Of a DNA stretch of 31,803 bases, positions 1-10,205 are shown piece after piece (within the stretch, counting starts at the first letter, position 1; each line of letters begins with the position of its first letter). The stretch is from CAYTLW01 sp964438735. GTDB lineage: Bacteria > Myxococcota_A > UBA9042. The stretch lies in NCBI GenBank assembly GCA_964438735.1, contig CAYTLW010000091.1:1-31803 (forward strand). The letters run 5' to 3'. The position numbers were made by a program, and so were the translations under genes. The notes under the pieces were generated by a model. The model did not search any database, was not told the DNA's origin, and saw nothing but the letters and a program-made list of their open reading frames with translations.

Positions 1-107
1 GTCGGGCTTGCGCCCCAGGCTAACGAATACCGCCGCTTCGCGGCTCGTCGGGCTTACGCCCCAGGCTAACGAATACCGCCGCTTCGCGGCTCGTCGGGCT
101 TGCGCCC
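1..107. repeat. 46-bp tandem repeat, 2.3 copies, hairpin-forming
   Basis: Units begin at 1, 47 and 93, and the third breaks off near 107. The first two units differ at one base (g in unit 1, a in unit 2, within the GGGCTTRCGCCC segment). Each full unit holds two short inverted repeats. Read on the minus strand they are CCGC-GAA-GCGG and GGGC-GYAA-GCCC. The one variable base falls in the loop of the second, and both versions (GCAA, GTAA) are GNRA tetraloops. The array lies 80 bp past the stop codon of the minus-strand surface-protein gene, so it could be in that transcript's 3' region. It may continue beyond the window edge. No spacers of CRISPR type are present. Confidence 0.8.
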
Positions 108-186
108 TCGACCACCTTGGACGAACCGTCTCAAAGCGGCACATGGCTTGGACGCCAAACTGGGGAAGTACTTCGGGACCGTCGAA

Positions 187-2511
187 CTACGGCAGCGAGA
201 TGGTCACCTTGCCGTGGCCGGTCTGCACGTTGGCCGTGTTGCTCTGATTGGCGCCCTGGTTGAGGGAGCCGCCGCCGCCGCCGCCGTTCTCGTGCCAGCC
301 CGACGGCTGGTTGCCCGACGCGCCGCCGGACCAACCGCCTCCGCCGCCACCGGCGATATTGGAGCCACCGCCACCGCCGAAGCCGCCGTGGCTGCCGTAG
401 GAGCCCCAGTTACCGCCGACGGCCTTCTCATTGAGGATTGAGCGACCGCCCTGGGCCGCGGAGACGTTGTCCTTGCCGGCGCTCTTCCAGCCGCCGCCAG
501 CGGCGCCGCCATGGCTGTGGGTGCCGCCGTTGTCGTTGCCGCCGTGGCCGTCGACGCCGCCGGTGGACGGATTCTTGCCGTTGGCGTTGGTGCCATTGGC
601 CGCCGTGGTGCCGCCTACACCCAGGTGGCTGGTGCCCTGCTGGCCGCCCGATCCGCCGCCACCGCCGGCCGCCAGGATCGGCTTGGCGGTGTCGTTGGCC
701 TTCCAGACGAAGCTGCCGCCGCCGCCCGAGCCGGCGTTGAACTTGGACTTGTTGTTGTTGTGGCCGGCCTGGCCGACGATGATGTTCAGCTTGGTGCCCG
801 CCTGGAGCAGGAAGTCACCGCGCATCCGCGCGCCCTTGCCGCCGGCGCCGAGCACACCCTTACCGCCCTGGGCGCCCCAGGCCTCGATGCGATAGGTGCC
901 GGTAGCCGGCACCGTCCACTGCTGGATGCCGCTGGCAACGGTGACCTTGCCGGCCAGCGTGGTGCCGTTGTAGACGCCATTGCACTGGTTCTGGGACGGT
1001 CCCGTCTTGCTGGTCTGGCCGCAATTGCTGAACGCGACAGCCTTGAAGTTTGCCTTGCAGGTATTGCCGCAGGCGTCGGCGTCGATCTTGTTGCCGTCGT
1101 CGCACTCTTCTTTGCCGATCCAGACGATGCCGTCGCCGCAGACATTCTTCTGGCACTTGGCGGTGCAGCCGTCGCCGGTGACCAGGTTGCCGTCGTCGCA
1201 GGTCTCATCCGAGTTGACCACCTTGTTGCCGCACAGCCCCTCCATGATCACCTTGCGCCAGTCGCCGCCGTCGCAGATGTAGAAGCCGCCTTTGGCGGTG
1301 TCGATGTACAGCCGCCCCGTCAGCAAGGCGGAGCACTTGGCCGGCGGTCCGGCGCTGGCCTGGGTCTGCAGACCGCCCTTGCCCCAGACCACGCCCTTGC
1401 CGGTGACGACCTTGTTGGACAGCCCGCCGCCGCCGACAGACCAGGAGAGCAGGGCGCCGTCGATGCCATTGTTGAGGAACTTCGCATCGACGATGCGCAG
1501 GCGCCACTTGCCCTTGGGGTTCTTGCCATTCCACGCGCCGAGGTTGCCCGAGACCAGCTTGGTGGGTTTGGGCCAGGAGGTATCGAGCGACTTGCCGCTG
1601 CCCGACTTGTCGTGCAGCACGTACTTGGCGTTGTTGGGATCGTAGAGGATCACCTCGAGGCCGGAGATGTCCGAGCTGGTCAGCTTCACCGATACCGACA
1701 GCTCGCCCACGTTGCCGATATCCGGCAGGTCGATGGTGTCGTAGACGCCGATGGGGTTGTTGTCTTCGATCTTCACCGGTGTGTTCTTGCTGCTGGCCGA
1801 CGCGATGTAGACATTTGTCAACACACCGTTGGAGACCTGCTCCAGGCCATCCTTGGGCAGCGCACCCGCCGTTGAAGCGCACACGAGGCTGCCGTCGCCG
1901 GCGATGCCGGTCACCACCTTGCCGGCGGGGCAGTTGCCAGCCTTGGCGCCGACGCCAGTGAGCTTGGAGCCGTCGCCGATGAAGGCGCCTGCGGTCACCG
2001 CCTGGGCCTGCATGGAGCCGGCGCTGATGACCTTGGCTTTGATGGCGTTGCCGCCCAGGTCCAGGTCGCCGTCGATTTTGAGCGCGCTCATGGATACGCA
2101 GCCTGTGCAGGCGAGTCCATGGGCGCTGGCGGCCAGGCGTGCAAAGGGAGCTGAGTGCAGGCGTTGGCGGGCCAACTCGGGCTCCTTGGCCACCTGCAGC
2201 CCGAGCCACGCGGCGCTGGCCAGCTGCTTGGCGTCCAGCTTGCTGATCGTGCCCAGCCCGTGGCGGAAGGTGGCGCCCTTGACGCTGATTTTGGCCGCAA
2301 TCTCGGTCCACAGGGCCTGCTGCGCGCTCTGGGTCGCGTACAGACGGAACGTCAACGCGTATACGCCGTCGGCGACTGGAGCGCCGGTCGAGGCCGTGAT
2401 CCGGCCTTCGATGCCAAGGGTCGACGGCACGGCAGCGACGGCGAGCGAAGCCGGCAGGAGAGCGCATAGGAGCGTCACGGCGGCCAGGCGGGTGGCGGTC
2501 ATCGGATGCAT
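187..2511 (-). CDS. Secreted mosaic surface protein: P-domain, Cys-rich repeats, Gly-rich C-terminus
   Basis: A 774-residue protein exported through a signal peptide (about residues 4-27, hydrophobic, AVA-type end). Domains in order: an N-terminal domain of the type 'GxPVxDGxYxLTFRLY...ALWTE' (30-110); a beta-rich proprotein-convertase P-like domain (about 245-360, with LEVILYDPN and GKWRLRIVD); two Cys-rich DUF4215-like repeats (about 427-486, ETCDDGN and EECDDGN); and a Gly-rich domain with the WTVPATGTYRIEAWGAQGG signature (about 525-774). P-like and DUF4215 domains are common on myxobacterial surface proteins. No catalytic site is seen, so adhesion or a structural role is the likely job. 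I chose the ATG at 2511 because CCGGAG lies 7 nt upstream; an in-frame start further up at 2559 lacks this. It is divergent from the acetyl-CoA synthetase gene. Confidence 0.87.
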   Translation of the reverse strand: MHPMTATRLAAVTLLCALLPASLAVAAVPSTLGIEGRITASTGAPVADGVYALTFRLYATQSAQQALWTEIAAKISVKGATFRHGLGTISKLDAKQLASAAWLGLQVAKEPELARQRLHSAPFARLAASAHGLACTGCVSMSALKIDGDLDLGGNAIKAKVISAGSMQAQAVTAGAFIGDGSKLTGVGAKAGNCPAGKVVTGIAGDGSLVCASTAGALPKDGLEQVSNGVLTNVYIASASSKNTPVKIEDNNPIGVYDTIDLPDIGNVGELSVSVKLTSSDISGLEVILYDPNNAKYVLHDKSGSGKSLDTSWPKPTKLVSGNLGAWNGKNPKGKWRLRIVDAKFLNNGIDGALLSWSVGGGGLSNKVVTGKGVVWGKGGLQTQASAGPPAKCSALLTGRLYIDTAKGGFYICDGGDWRKVIMEGLCGNKVVNSDETCDDGNLVTGDGCTAKCQKNVCGDGIVWIGKEECDDGNKIDADACGNTCKANFKAVAFSNCGQTSKTGPSQNQCNGVYNGTTLAGKVTVASGIQQWTVPATGTYRIEAWGAQGGKGVLGAGGKGARMRGDFLLQAGTKLNIIVGQAGHNNNKSKFNAGSGGGGSFVWKANDTAKPILAAGGGGGSGGQQGTSHLGVGGTTAANGTNANGKNPSTGGVDGHGGNDNGGTHSHGGAAGGGWKSAGKDNVSAAQGGRSILNEKAVGGNWGSYGSHGGFGGGGGSNIAGGGGGGWSGGASGNQPSGWHENGGGGGGSLNQGANQSNTANVQTGHGKVTISLP

Positions 2512-2544
2512 GAGCAGACTCCGGGAGCGGGCGCAGCGCGGGGA

Positions 2545-2581
2545 GCGCCCCTGCAGCATAAAGGAAGCGGAGCAGGGGCGC
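2545..2581 (-). promoter_or_regulatory. Inverted repeat flanking a TATGCT -10 box
   Basis: Two perfect 10-bp arms, GCGCCCCTGC at 2545-2554 and GCAGGGGCGC at 2572-2581, are separated by 17 bp. The 17-bp spacer contains TATGCT on the minus strand (2555-2560), which fits a -10 box and would start transcription near 2548, about 37 nt before the surface-protein ATG. The same TATGCT is found upstream of the adenylate cyclase and TPR genes. No good -35 is seen. With the arms bracketing the -10, an operator for a dimeric regulator is plausible. A hairpin in RNA is less likely because the right arm would lie upstream of the start site. Confidence 0.4.
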
Positions 2582-2697
2582 GAACCGTGGTTTGTGAACG
2601 GCCTTCTTCAGCACGCACGCATACTCCGCGACCTGCCGGTTGACGGGCCGGCGCAATGGTGGGCAAAACCTGCGAACACCCGCCGCGGAGCGAGCAT

Positions 2698-4659
<1,962 letters not shown>

Positions 4660-4670
4660 TGTCGATGTGC

Positions 4671-4684
4671 TAGCCTCGGCGCCC
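4671..4684 (+). promoter_or_regulatory. Possible -10 box for a leaderless symporter transcript
   Basis: TAGCCT (4671-4676) fits TANNNT and ends 8 nt before the symporter ATG at 4685. No Shine-Dalgarno sequence is visible. This spacing is typical of leaderless promoters in high-GC bacteria. No convincing -35 is seen, and readthrough from acs is equally possible. Confidence 0.25.
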
Positions 4685-6433
4685 ATGAAGGCCGCCGACT
4701 GGCTCGTCATCGCCGCCTACATCGTCATCGTTCTGGGCATCGGCGCGGTCTTCGCACGCCGCGCCGGCCGCTCTGCTGAAGACTGGCTCGTGGCCGGTCG
4801 CCGCCTGCCCTGGTGGATCATCGGCCTGTCCGACGTGGCCAGCGCGGCGGGGGCGGACGCGTTCTGGGTGCTGGTGATATTCAGCGGCGGCTTCGTCGGT
4901 CTGCATCGCTTCTACTGGCTGACCGCCATCGCCGCGCTGCCGGTGGGCGTGCTCTGGGCCCGCTACTGGCGCCGGTTGCGCCTGGTCAGCGCCGGCCAGA
5001 TCTACGAGGCCCGTTACGGCGGCGTCGCCGCGGCCCGATTTCGCGGCTTTTTCGTGGTCTGGAGCGCCCTGGTCACCAGCGCCATCGTGCTGGCCTATGT
5101 GCTGCAGGGATTCGCCCAGATCATGGCCCCCTTCCTGGGCTGGCCGGTGGACGTGGTGCTGCTGGTCTTCTGCGGCGCCTCCATGGCCTATACCGCCATG
5201 AGCGGCCTGTTGGGCGTGGCCTTCAGCGACGTGGCCCAGTTCACCCTGTTGCTCATCGGTCGGGTCGCCCTGGCCCTGGTCCTGGTGGCCGCCGCCGGCG
5301 GCATGGGCGAGATCCTGGCCGAGGTGGAGCGCCTGCGCGGGCCGGAGTTTCTGCAGCCCTTCCCGCCGGCCGTGGGCGAGACCTGGGGCAAGTGGTCGGT
5401 GGAACCCATGACCGCCCTGGCCCTGCTGGCGGCCGGTCTGTTCGGCATCGCGGGCACTGGTTCCAACTCCGTACAACGCTCGCTGGCCGCGCGCAGCGAG
5501 GCGGACGCGGCCCTGGGCCAGGTCTTCGGCGCCGTGCTCTCCCTCTGCGTACGGGTCGTGCCGCTGGTCATCATCGCCCTGGCCGGCATCGCCCTGGTGG
5601 GCGACGACGTGGCGCCCGGCGAGGTCTGGGGTGTGCTGGTGCGCGAGCATGCCGGCCCCGGTTTGATGGGCTTGCTGATGGTCGGCCTGGTGGCCGGTTA
5701 TATGTCCACCATCGACACCTTCCTGAACTTCATGACCGCAGGCCTCTTCAACGACTTCTATCGCCGCCACCTGCGACCGCAGGCCAGCATCTCCGAGCAG
5801 GTCTGGTTCTGCCGCCTGGCGACGGTGGGCGTCACCGCGGTGGCCTTCCTGTGGGCCCAGTTGCTCATCGGCGTCATCGATGCGGACTGGCTCAACTTCA
5901 TCAACTCGGTCCTGGGCCTGTTCATGCTGCCCCTGGCGGCCCTGCGCTGGCTGTGGTGGCGGCTGAACATCTGGGGTGAAATCGCCGCCTTCGTCGCCGG
6001 CGTTCCGCTGGCCTGGCTGGTGTGGTTCCCGCTCGGCTTCAAGGATCGACCTTATTGGCAGGCGTTCTGCGTCCTCTTCCTGGTGGGCTGGGGCACCATC
6101 GTGGCGGTCACCCTGCTCACCCGGCCCGAGAGCCGCGAGGTGTTGACGGCCTTCTATACCCGCGTGCGGCCGCCCGGCTGGTGGGGTCCGGTGGCGGGTA
6201 CGACCGGCGCCGCTGCCCAGGAGCGTCGCGAGGGCCGCCTCGATCTGGCCGCCGCGGGTGCCGGGCTGATCTTCTGTGCCGCGCTGACGCTGGCCATCGG
6301 CGCGGCGTTCGCCGGCCATGGGCTGTTATTGGGCGCCTCGCTGCCGACCATGTTGCTGGCCGGGTACGTATTCGCGCGGGCGACCATGAGCGCCGATCGA
6401 TTGCGTCGGGCCGTGCCTGAGGCATCGCCGTGA
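4685..6433 (+). CDS. Sodium/solute symporter family (SSS) permease
   Basis: A 582-residue inner-membrane protein with many hydrophobic helices along most of its length. The first (LVIAAYIVIVLGIGAVFA) is followed by the SSS-type segment EDWLVAGRRLPWWIIGLSDVASAAGADAFW. SSS proteins couple Na+ or H+ entry to uptake of sugars, amino acids or organic acids. The substrate cannot be read from the sequence. The acs gene upstream hints at acetate or another acid, while the sugar-related genes downstream hint at a sugar. A GTG start at 4667 in the same frame is possible, but ATG 4685 begins a clean N-terminus. The stop codon overlaps the next start as GTGA, so translation is probably coupled. Confidence 0.9.
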   Translation: MKAADWLVIAAYIVIVLGIGAVFARRAGRSAEDWLVAGRRLPWWIIGLSDVASAAGADAFWVLVIFSGGFVGLHRFYWLTAIAALPVGVLWARYWRRLRLVSAGQIYEARYGGVAAARFRGFFVVWSALVTSAIVLAYVLQGFAQIMAPFLGWPVDVVLLVFCGASMAYTAMSGLLGVAFSDVAQFTLLLIGRVALALVLVAAAGGMGEILAEVERLRGPEFLQPFPPAVGETWGKWSVEPMTALALLAAGLFGIAGTGSNSVQRSLAARSEADAALGQVFGAVLSLCVRVVPLVIIALAGIALVGDDVAPGEVWGVLVREHAGPGLMGLLMVGLVAGYMSTIDTFLNFMTAGLFNDFYRRHLRPQASISEQVWFCRLATVGVTAVAFLWAQLLIGVIDADWLNFINSVLGLFMLPLAALRWLWWRLNIWGEIAAFVAGVPLAWLVWFPLGFKDRPYWQAFCVLFLVGWGTIVAVTLLTRPESREVLTAFYTRVRPPGWWGPVAGTTGAAAQERREGRLDLAAAGAGLIFCAALTLAIGAAFAGHGLLLGASLPTMLLAGYVFARATMSADRLRRAVPEASP

Positions 6434-9432
6434 CCTGTGGATTGCCGCGTGGCGTGCACGTATCGGCCAGCAGCCTGTCCCCGCGCGGCTCCTTGACGGC
6501 GCTCTGGTCCGCCTGGCCCGGGCGGCCGGCCCTGCAAGGTCATAGCGAGTATCGCTCTGTGGCTGATCCAAGCCTCGAACATCGCGTGCAGGCGAGCTGG
6601 TCGGAGCCGGTGACGCTGCGCGGTCTGCGGGTGGCGTGGCCGGGCACGGCGCCGCAGGACGTGCATGCCGTGGCGTTGCTCCAAGGGGGCCAGGAACAAC
6701 TGCTGGAGCCGGGTGCGTGCTCCGACTCGGTCACCACCTGGTCGCTTCAGGGCCTGCCAGCGGTAGGCGTGGCCGTGATTCAGCCGCCGGGTGGTGGCCC
6801 GTTTGAGCATCCGGACTCACTGCACATCACCGCGTTGTCGGTGCAGCCTGACTCGGAGTCGCCTGTTGAGCTGGCTGTCGAGCGCCAGCCGGGGATCGTT
6901 GAGCGACCGACCATGCCGCTACATTGCGATGGCGATCCGGCCACCTTCATCGACGCCTCGGATGCCGCGGCGCTGCACCTTGGCAATCGGACCGGAGCGA
7001 CCGTCGCGGCCGTCGAGTTGGAGCTGTTGCGGCTCGGCAGCGTCGGCGGTCTGGCGTGGCTGAGCCGATGGCTGAGTCGGCCCGACCTGCTGAGCGCCGA
7101 CGGCCAGGCGTGGCCCTGTCGGCGGCTGGTAGACACCTCTGGTATCGGCGTCACCGCAGGAGTGGTCGCCATTCGCCTGGAATTGCAGCGCCCGGCGGTG
7201 GCCGAGCCCCTGCGGCTTGCGCTGCCTGGCGTGGAGCCGTTTGTGCTGGCCATCCGTCGCCTGTGGATGGGCGGATTGGCCGGCATCGAGCCGTCGTGGC
7301 AACAGGCCGAGGAGGTCAAGCCGCGACCTCAGACTCCGGCCATTCCCATCGAACTGCGGGAGTTGGGGCGCCGACTGCTGGCCGCCGGCCACCTGCCCGC
7401 CGAACGCAGCCTGATTCCGGGCGGCGGCGTGGCCTACGCCAGTTCGGTCGGCGTGCCCCGCGCCCATGGGCGGGCCGGCATCTCGGTCGATGGCGGAGTG
7501 ACGGTGCCCTGGGGCGACGTTCACGACCGCTGCCTGCACCTGGGCTTCGGCCTGGACGGTTTGCGCCTGGGCGAACCCGATGGCGGCGTGCCCGCCCGCA
7601 CCCTGGACCGCAACGCACCCATCCTGCGATTCGGTTGGCAGCATGGTGACCTGACCGCCGCCATGACCTCAGTGGTGGACCCTGCGCCCACGCCCATCCT
7701 CGACCTGCAATGGACCGTGCGCGCCCGCGGACGCCACCGGCGCGACGCCACCGCGCGCATCGGCCTCGCGTTGCGCGACCGCATGCAGCCGACTCCCTTG
7801 CCGCTGGACTGGCAGCTGGGCGGCGACGGCCTGCAGGCCCTGCGCCCCGATGGCAGCGTAGCCTTGACGGTGGCGGCGGGCTGGTTGCGACCTCTTTCGT
7901 CGGGGCATGGCGTCGAGCAGGTCCTGCAACGACACCTGGACTTGAGCGGCGGCCAGAGCGCGGTCTGCCGGATGCGCCTGCCCCTGGGGCGGACGACCGG
8001 CCTGCCACCATTGGAGCCGCAGGACGCCGTGCGCGCGCGTCTTGTGGAACGGGTGGCGGCGACCATGACGCCGACCTGTGACTTCGCGTTGCCCGACCCG
8101 GTGCTGGAGGCCACCCTGCGCCGGCTGCTGGTTCAGGGCACTCTCTTCATCGACGGCGACGACCGGGTGGCTTATGGCCAGCATCCGTCGGTCTATGCCG
8201 GTGACCTGTTCGGGCTCGAAGAGGAGTGGCTGTTGCGCGGTCTGGCGGGCTGGGGCCTGACGGACCTGGCGATGCGCTCCTTTCGGGTCTCGTTGCTGGA
8301 CGAAGCGCACTTCGACGACAGCCACCCCCTGCGCGATCTCCGCACCGCCCTGGCGCCCTGGCAGGCCGATCACTTGCTCGCCCTGTCCGGGTTGTCGTGG
8401 CAGGCGGGTCTGCATGACTCGGAGCGGGAACGCCTGCTCGATTGCGGTCGCTGGCTCTTGGCCCAACGCCAGAAGACCACTGCGCGAATCCAGGCTGGCG
8501 AAGACCTGGTGGACGGTCTGCTGCCGCCACGACGTTATGGCGGTGATCTCGGCTGGCCCACCCAGGCTGTGCACACGGACGCCATCGGTTGCGTCGCCCT
8601 GGCGGCCCTGGCCGAGCGCAGCGGCAACAAGCGCTGGTTGGACGAGGCCACCTCGTGGCGCGATGCCACCGCGCGCACGCTCGCAACCCCCGGCCCGGAT
8701 GACCGCTATCGGCTGCATACCGGTGGCGGCGACCCGGGGGATTACCACCAGTTGATGGCCAGCGGTTTCCTCGCAGCGGTCGACTTCTTTGGACCTGGCG
8801 ATTCTGTCTGGGCGGCCATCGCCGGCCAGCTGATCCAGGAGGATCGCCTGGTGCTCGGCCTGCCTCGTTTCGACGCCTGGACCGCCGCGTCTGGCGACGG
8901 ACTGGCCATCGACGCCCATTATGGGGTCGGCTTCCTGATGCAATGCCTGCGGGCCGGCCGCCGTGACCTCTTCTGGACCGGCACCGCGGCGCTGCTCTCG
9001 CTGGCGATGGATCGCGACGTCTGCACCTTCAGGGAGGTCTCGATGTTGCCGTGGGCCAGGCCGGCGGATAGCGTGCCCTCGCACGTTCCGAGCTCCCGCC
9101 TGCTGGCCAGTGAACCTTGTGCCGGCGGCGTTGGCGTGGCTCTGCTGCTTTTGCGGCACGCGCTGGTGACCGAGATGCCGGATGCAGATGGTCGGCCCCG
9201 CAACCGCTTGCGCCTGCTCGGCGGCGTGCCGCGAACCTGGTGGCGCGGGGTGCCCTTCCATGTCCGCGATGCACCGACGCGAATGGGGCCGGTCAGCCTC
9301 GACGTCTCCGGGCCCGCCGGCGCGGAGGTGCTGCGCTTCGAGGTTCCCGAAGGCATCGCTGTCGAGGTGGTGGAACCAGGAGGACGGGTGCGCAAGCTCG
9401 ATGGCGGCCGCCAGGAGGTCAGACTGCGATGA
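6430..9432 (+). CDS. Large cytoplasmic protein with a six-hairpin glycosidase-like C-terminal half
   Basis: A 1000-residue protein with no signal peptide and no membrane segment. The first 550 residues or so look beta-rich, and around residues 40-140 there is a discoidin/F5-8C-like pattern (weak call). From about 555 to 900 there are repeated Trp- and Leu-rich helices (GLEEEWLLRGLAGWGLTDLA, IGCVALAALAERSGNKRWLDEA) resembling the (alpha/alpha)6 barrel of six-hairpin glycosidases such as GH78-, GH63- or GH94-like enzymes. A short beta tail ends the protein. I cannot assign a family or catalytic residues. The GTG start at 6430 overlaps the symporter stop by 4 bp, and its stop overlaps the next start as ATGA. 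The fixed order with a permease, a nucleotidyltransferase and a sulfatase-fold enzyme suggests a carbohydrate role. Confidence 0.75.
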   Translation: MTCGLPRGVHVSASSLSPRGSLTALWSAWPGRPALQGHSEYRSVADPSLEHRVQASWSEPVTLRGLRVAWPGTAPQDVHAVALLQGGQEQLLEPGACSDSVTTWSLQGLPAVGVAVIQPPGGGPFEHPDSLHITALSVQPDSESPVELAVERQPGIVERPTMPLHCDGDPATFIDASDAAALHLGNRTGATVAAVELELLRLGSVGGLAWLSRWLSRPDLLSADGQAWPCRRLVDTSGIGVTAGVVAIRLELQRPAVAEPLRLALPGVEPFVLAIRRLWMGGLAGIEPSWQQAEEVKPRPQTPAIPIELRELGRRLLAAGHLPAERSLIPGGGVAYASSVGVPRAHGRAGISVDGGVTVPWGDVHDRCLHLGFGLDGLRLGEPDGGVPARTLDRNAPILRFGWQHGDLTAAMTSVVDPAPTPILDLQWTVRARGRHRRDATARIGLALRDRMQPTPLPLDWQLGGDGLQALRPDGSVALTVAAGWLRPLSSGHGVEQVLQRHLDLSGGQSAVCRMRLPLGRTTGLPPLEPQDAVRARLVERVAATMTPTCDFALPDPVLEATLRRLLVQGTLFIDGDDRVAYGQHPSVYAGDLFGLEEEWLLRGLAGWGLTDLAMRSFRVSLLDEAHFDDSHPLRDLRTALAPWQADHLLALSGLSWQAGLHDSERERLLDCGRWLLAQRQKTTARIQAGEDLVDGLLPPRRYGGDLGWPTQAVHTDAIGCVALAALAERSGNKRWLDEATSWRDATARTLATPGPDDRYRLHTGGGDPGDYHQLMASGFLAAVDFFGPGDSVWAAIAGQLIQEDRLVLGLPRFDAWTAASGDGLAIDAHYGVGFLMQCLRAGRRDLFWTGTAALLSLAMDRDVCTFREVSMLPWARPADSVPSHVPSSRLLASEPCAGGVGVALLLLRHALVTEMPDADGRPRNRLRLLGGVPRTWWRGVPFHVRDAPTRMGPVSLDVSGPAGAEVLRFEVPEGIAVEVVEPGGRVRKLDGGRQEVRLR

Positions 9433-10205
9433 AGCACGTCGCCATCCTCCCTGCCGCCGGGCTGGGCACGCGGGTGCGTGCGCTGATCGGCGACGCCGCC
9501 AAGGAGATGGTGGCCCTGGGCGGCGAACCGGCCATCGCAGGCAGCCTGCGCGAAGCCCTCGCCGCCGATATGCAACGGGTGGTGGTCGTCGTGGCCCCGG
9601 ACAAGGCCGACCTGCGCAGCTGGCTGGACGGCGTATCGATCGCCGGGCTCGACCTGCGCATCGCGGTCCAGGAGCAGCCCAGGGGTGTGCTCGACGCTGT
9701 CGCCAGGGGGCGCGCCAGGGCCGCGGGTCATCGGCCCGTGATCCTCTTTCCCGACCACGTTCAGCTGCCTGATCAGCGGGGGCTTCAGCGCGCCCGGGAC
9801 GCCATGCACAGTGGCTGCGCGCCGGCTGAAGCGACCTGGTTCGGCCTGGTGCGGATGAGCGAGCAACAGGCCCGAACGCTGGGTCCCACCGCCCGCGTGC
9901 AGACAACGCCGCTCGGGCAAGGTCGTCATCGAATCGATGCCTTGCTCGCGCCGCGTCCCACCCAACCGGGGGCGCTACATACCTTTCTGTTCGAGGCCCC
10001 GGGCAGCGCCCAGGACGCGTCGCTGCCAGTGGGCGCCAGTGACGCAGACCATCTCCCCGCGCTGCGCAACCTCGCAGAACAAGGACTGCTGTTTGGCTGT
10101 GAAATCGGCGATGATGTGCTCGACCTGGGCTGGCCGGCCGGTTTGCGGGCTGCACGACGACGCTTCGCCGACGGCACGGCCCGCTGGCGGGGAGAACTGC
10201 CGTGA
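9429..10205 (+). CDS. GalU/RmlA-like sugar nucleotidyltransferase
   Basis: A 258-residue single-domain Rossmann-type nucleotidyltransferase. The N-terminus ILPAAGLGTRVRAL followed by AKEMVALGGEPAI matches the nucleotide-binding loop and Lys-Glu-Met segment of UTP-glucose-1-phosphate uridylyltransferases. QEQPRGVLDAV and VILFPDHVQL match the next two conserved blocks, the latter holding the metal-binding Asp. It is shorter than GalU (about 290-300), and the C-terminal half diverges, so the sugar and nucleotide are unknown. The ATG at 9429 sits in the ATGA overlap with the preceding stop, and its own stop forms a GTGA overlap with the next gene. Confidence 0.82.
   Translation: MKHVAILPAAGLGTRVRALIGDAAKEMVALGGEPAIAGSLREALAADMQRVVVVVAPDKADLRSWLDGVSIAGLDLRIAVQEQPRGVLDAVARGRARAAGHRPVILFPDHVQLPDQRGLQRARDAMHSGCAPAEATWFGLVRMSEQQARTLGPTARVQTTPLGQGRHRIDALLAPRPTQPGALHTFLFEAPGSAQDASLPVGASDADHLPALRNLAEQGLLFGCEIGDDVLDLGWPAGLRAARRRFADGTARWRGELP

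Noticed and set aside
1..107. CRISPR array
   Set aside because: The units are directly adjacent with no unique spacers, and no cas gene is present.
8..441. Short plus-strand frames near the left edge
   Set aside because: They overlap the 46-bp repeats and the antisense of the Gly-rich coding region, and have no ribosome-binding site or recognisable product.
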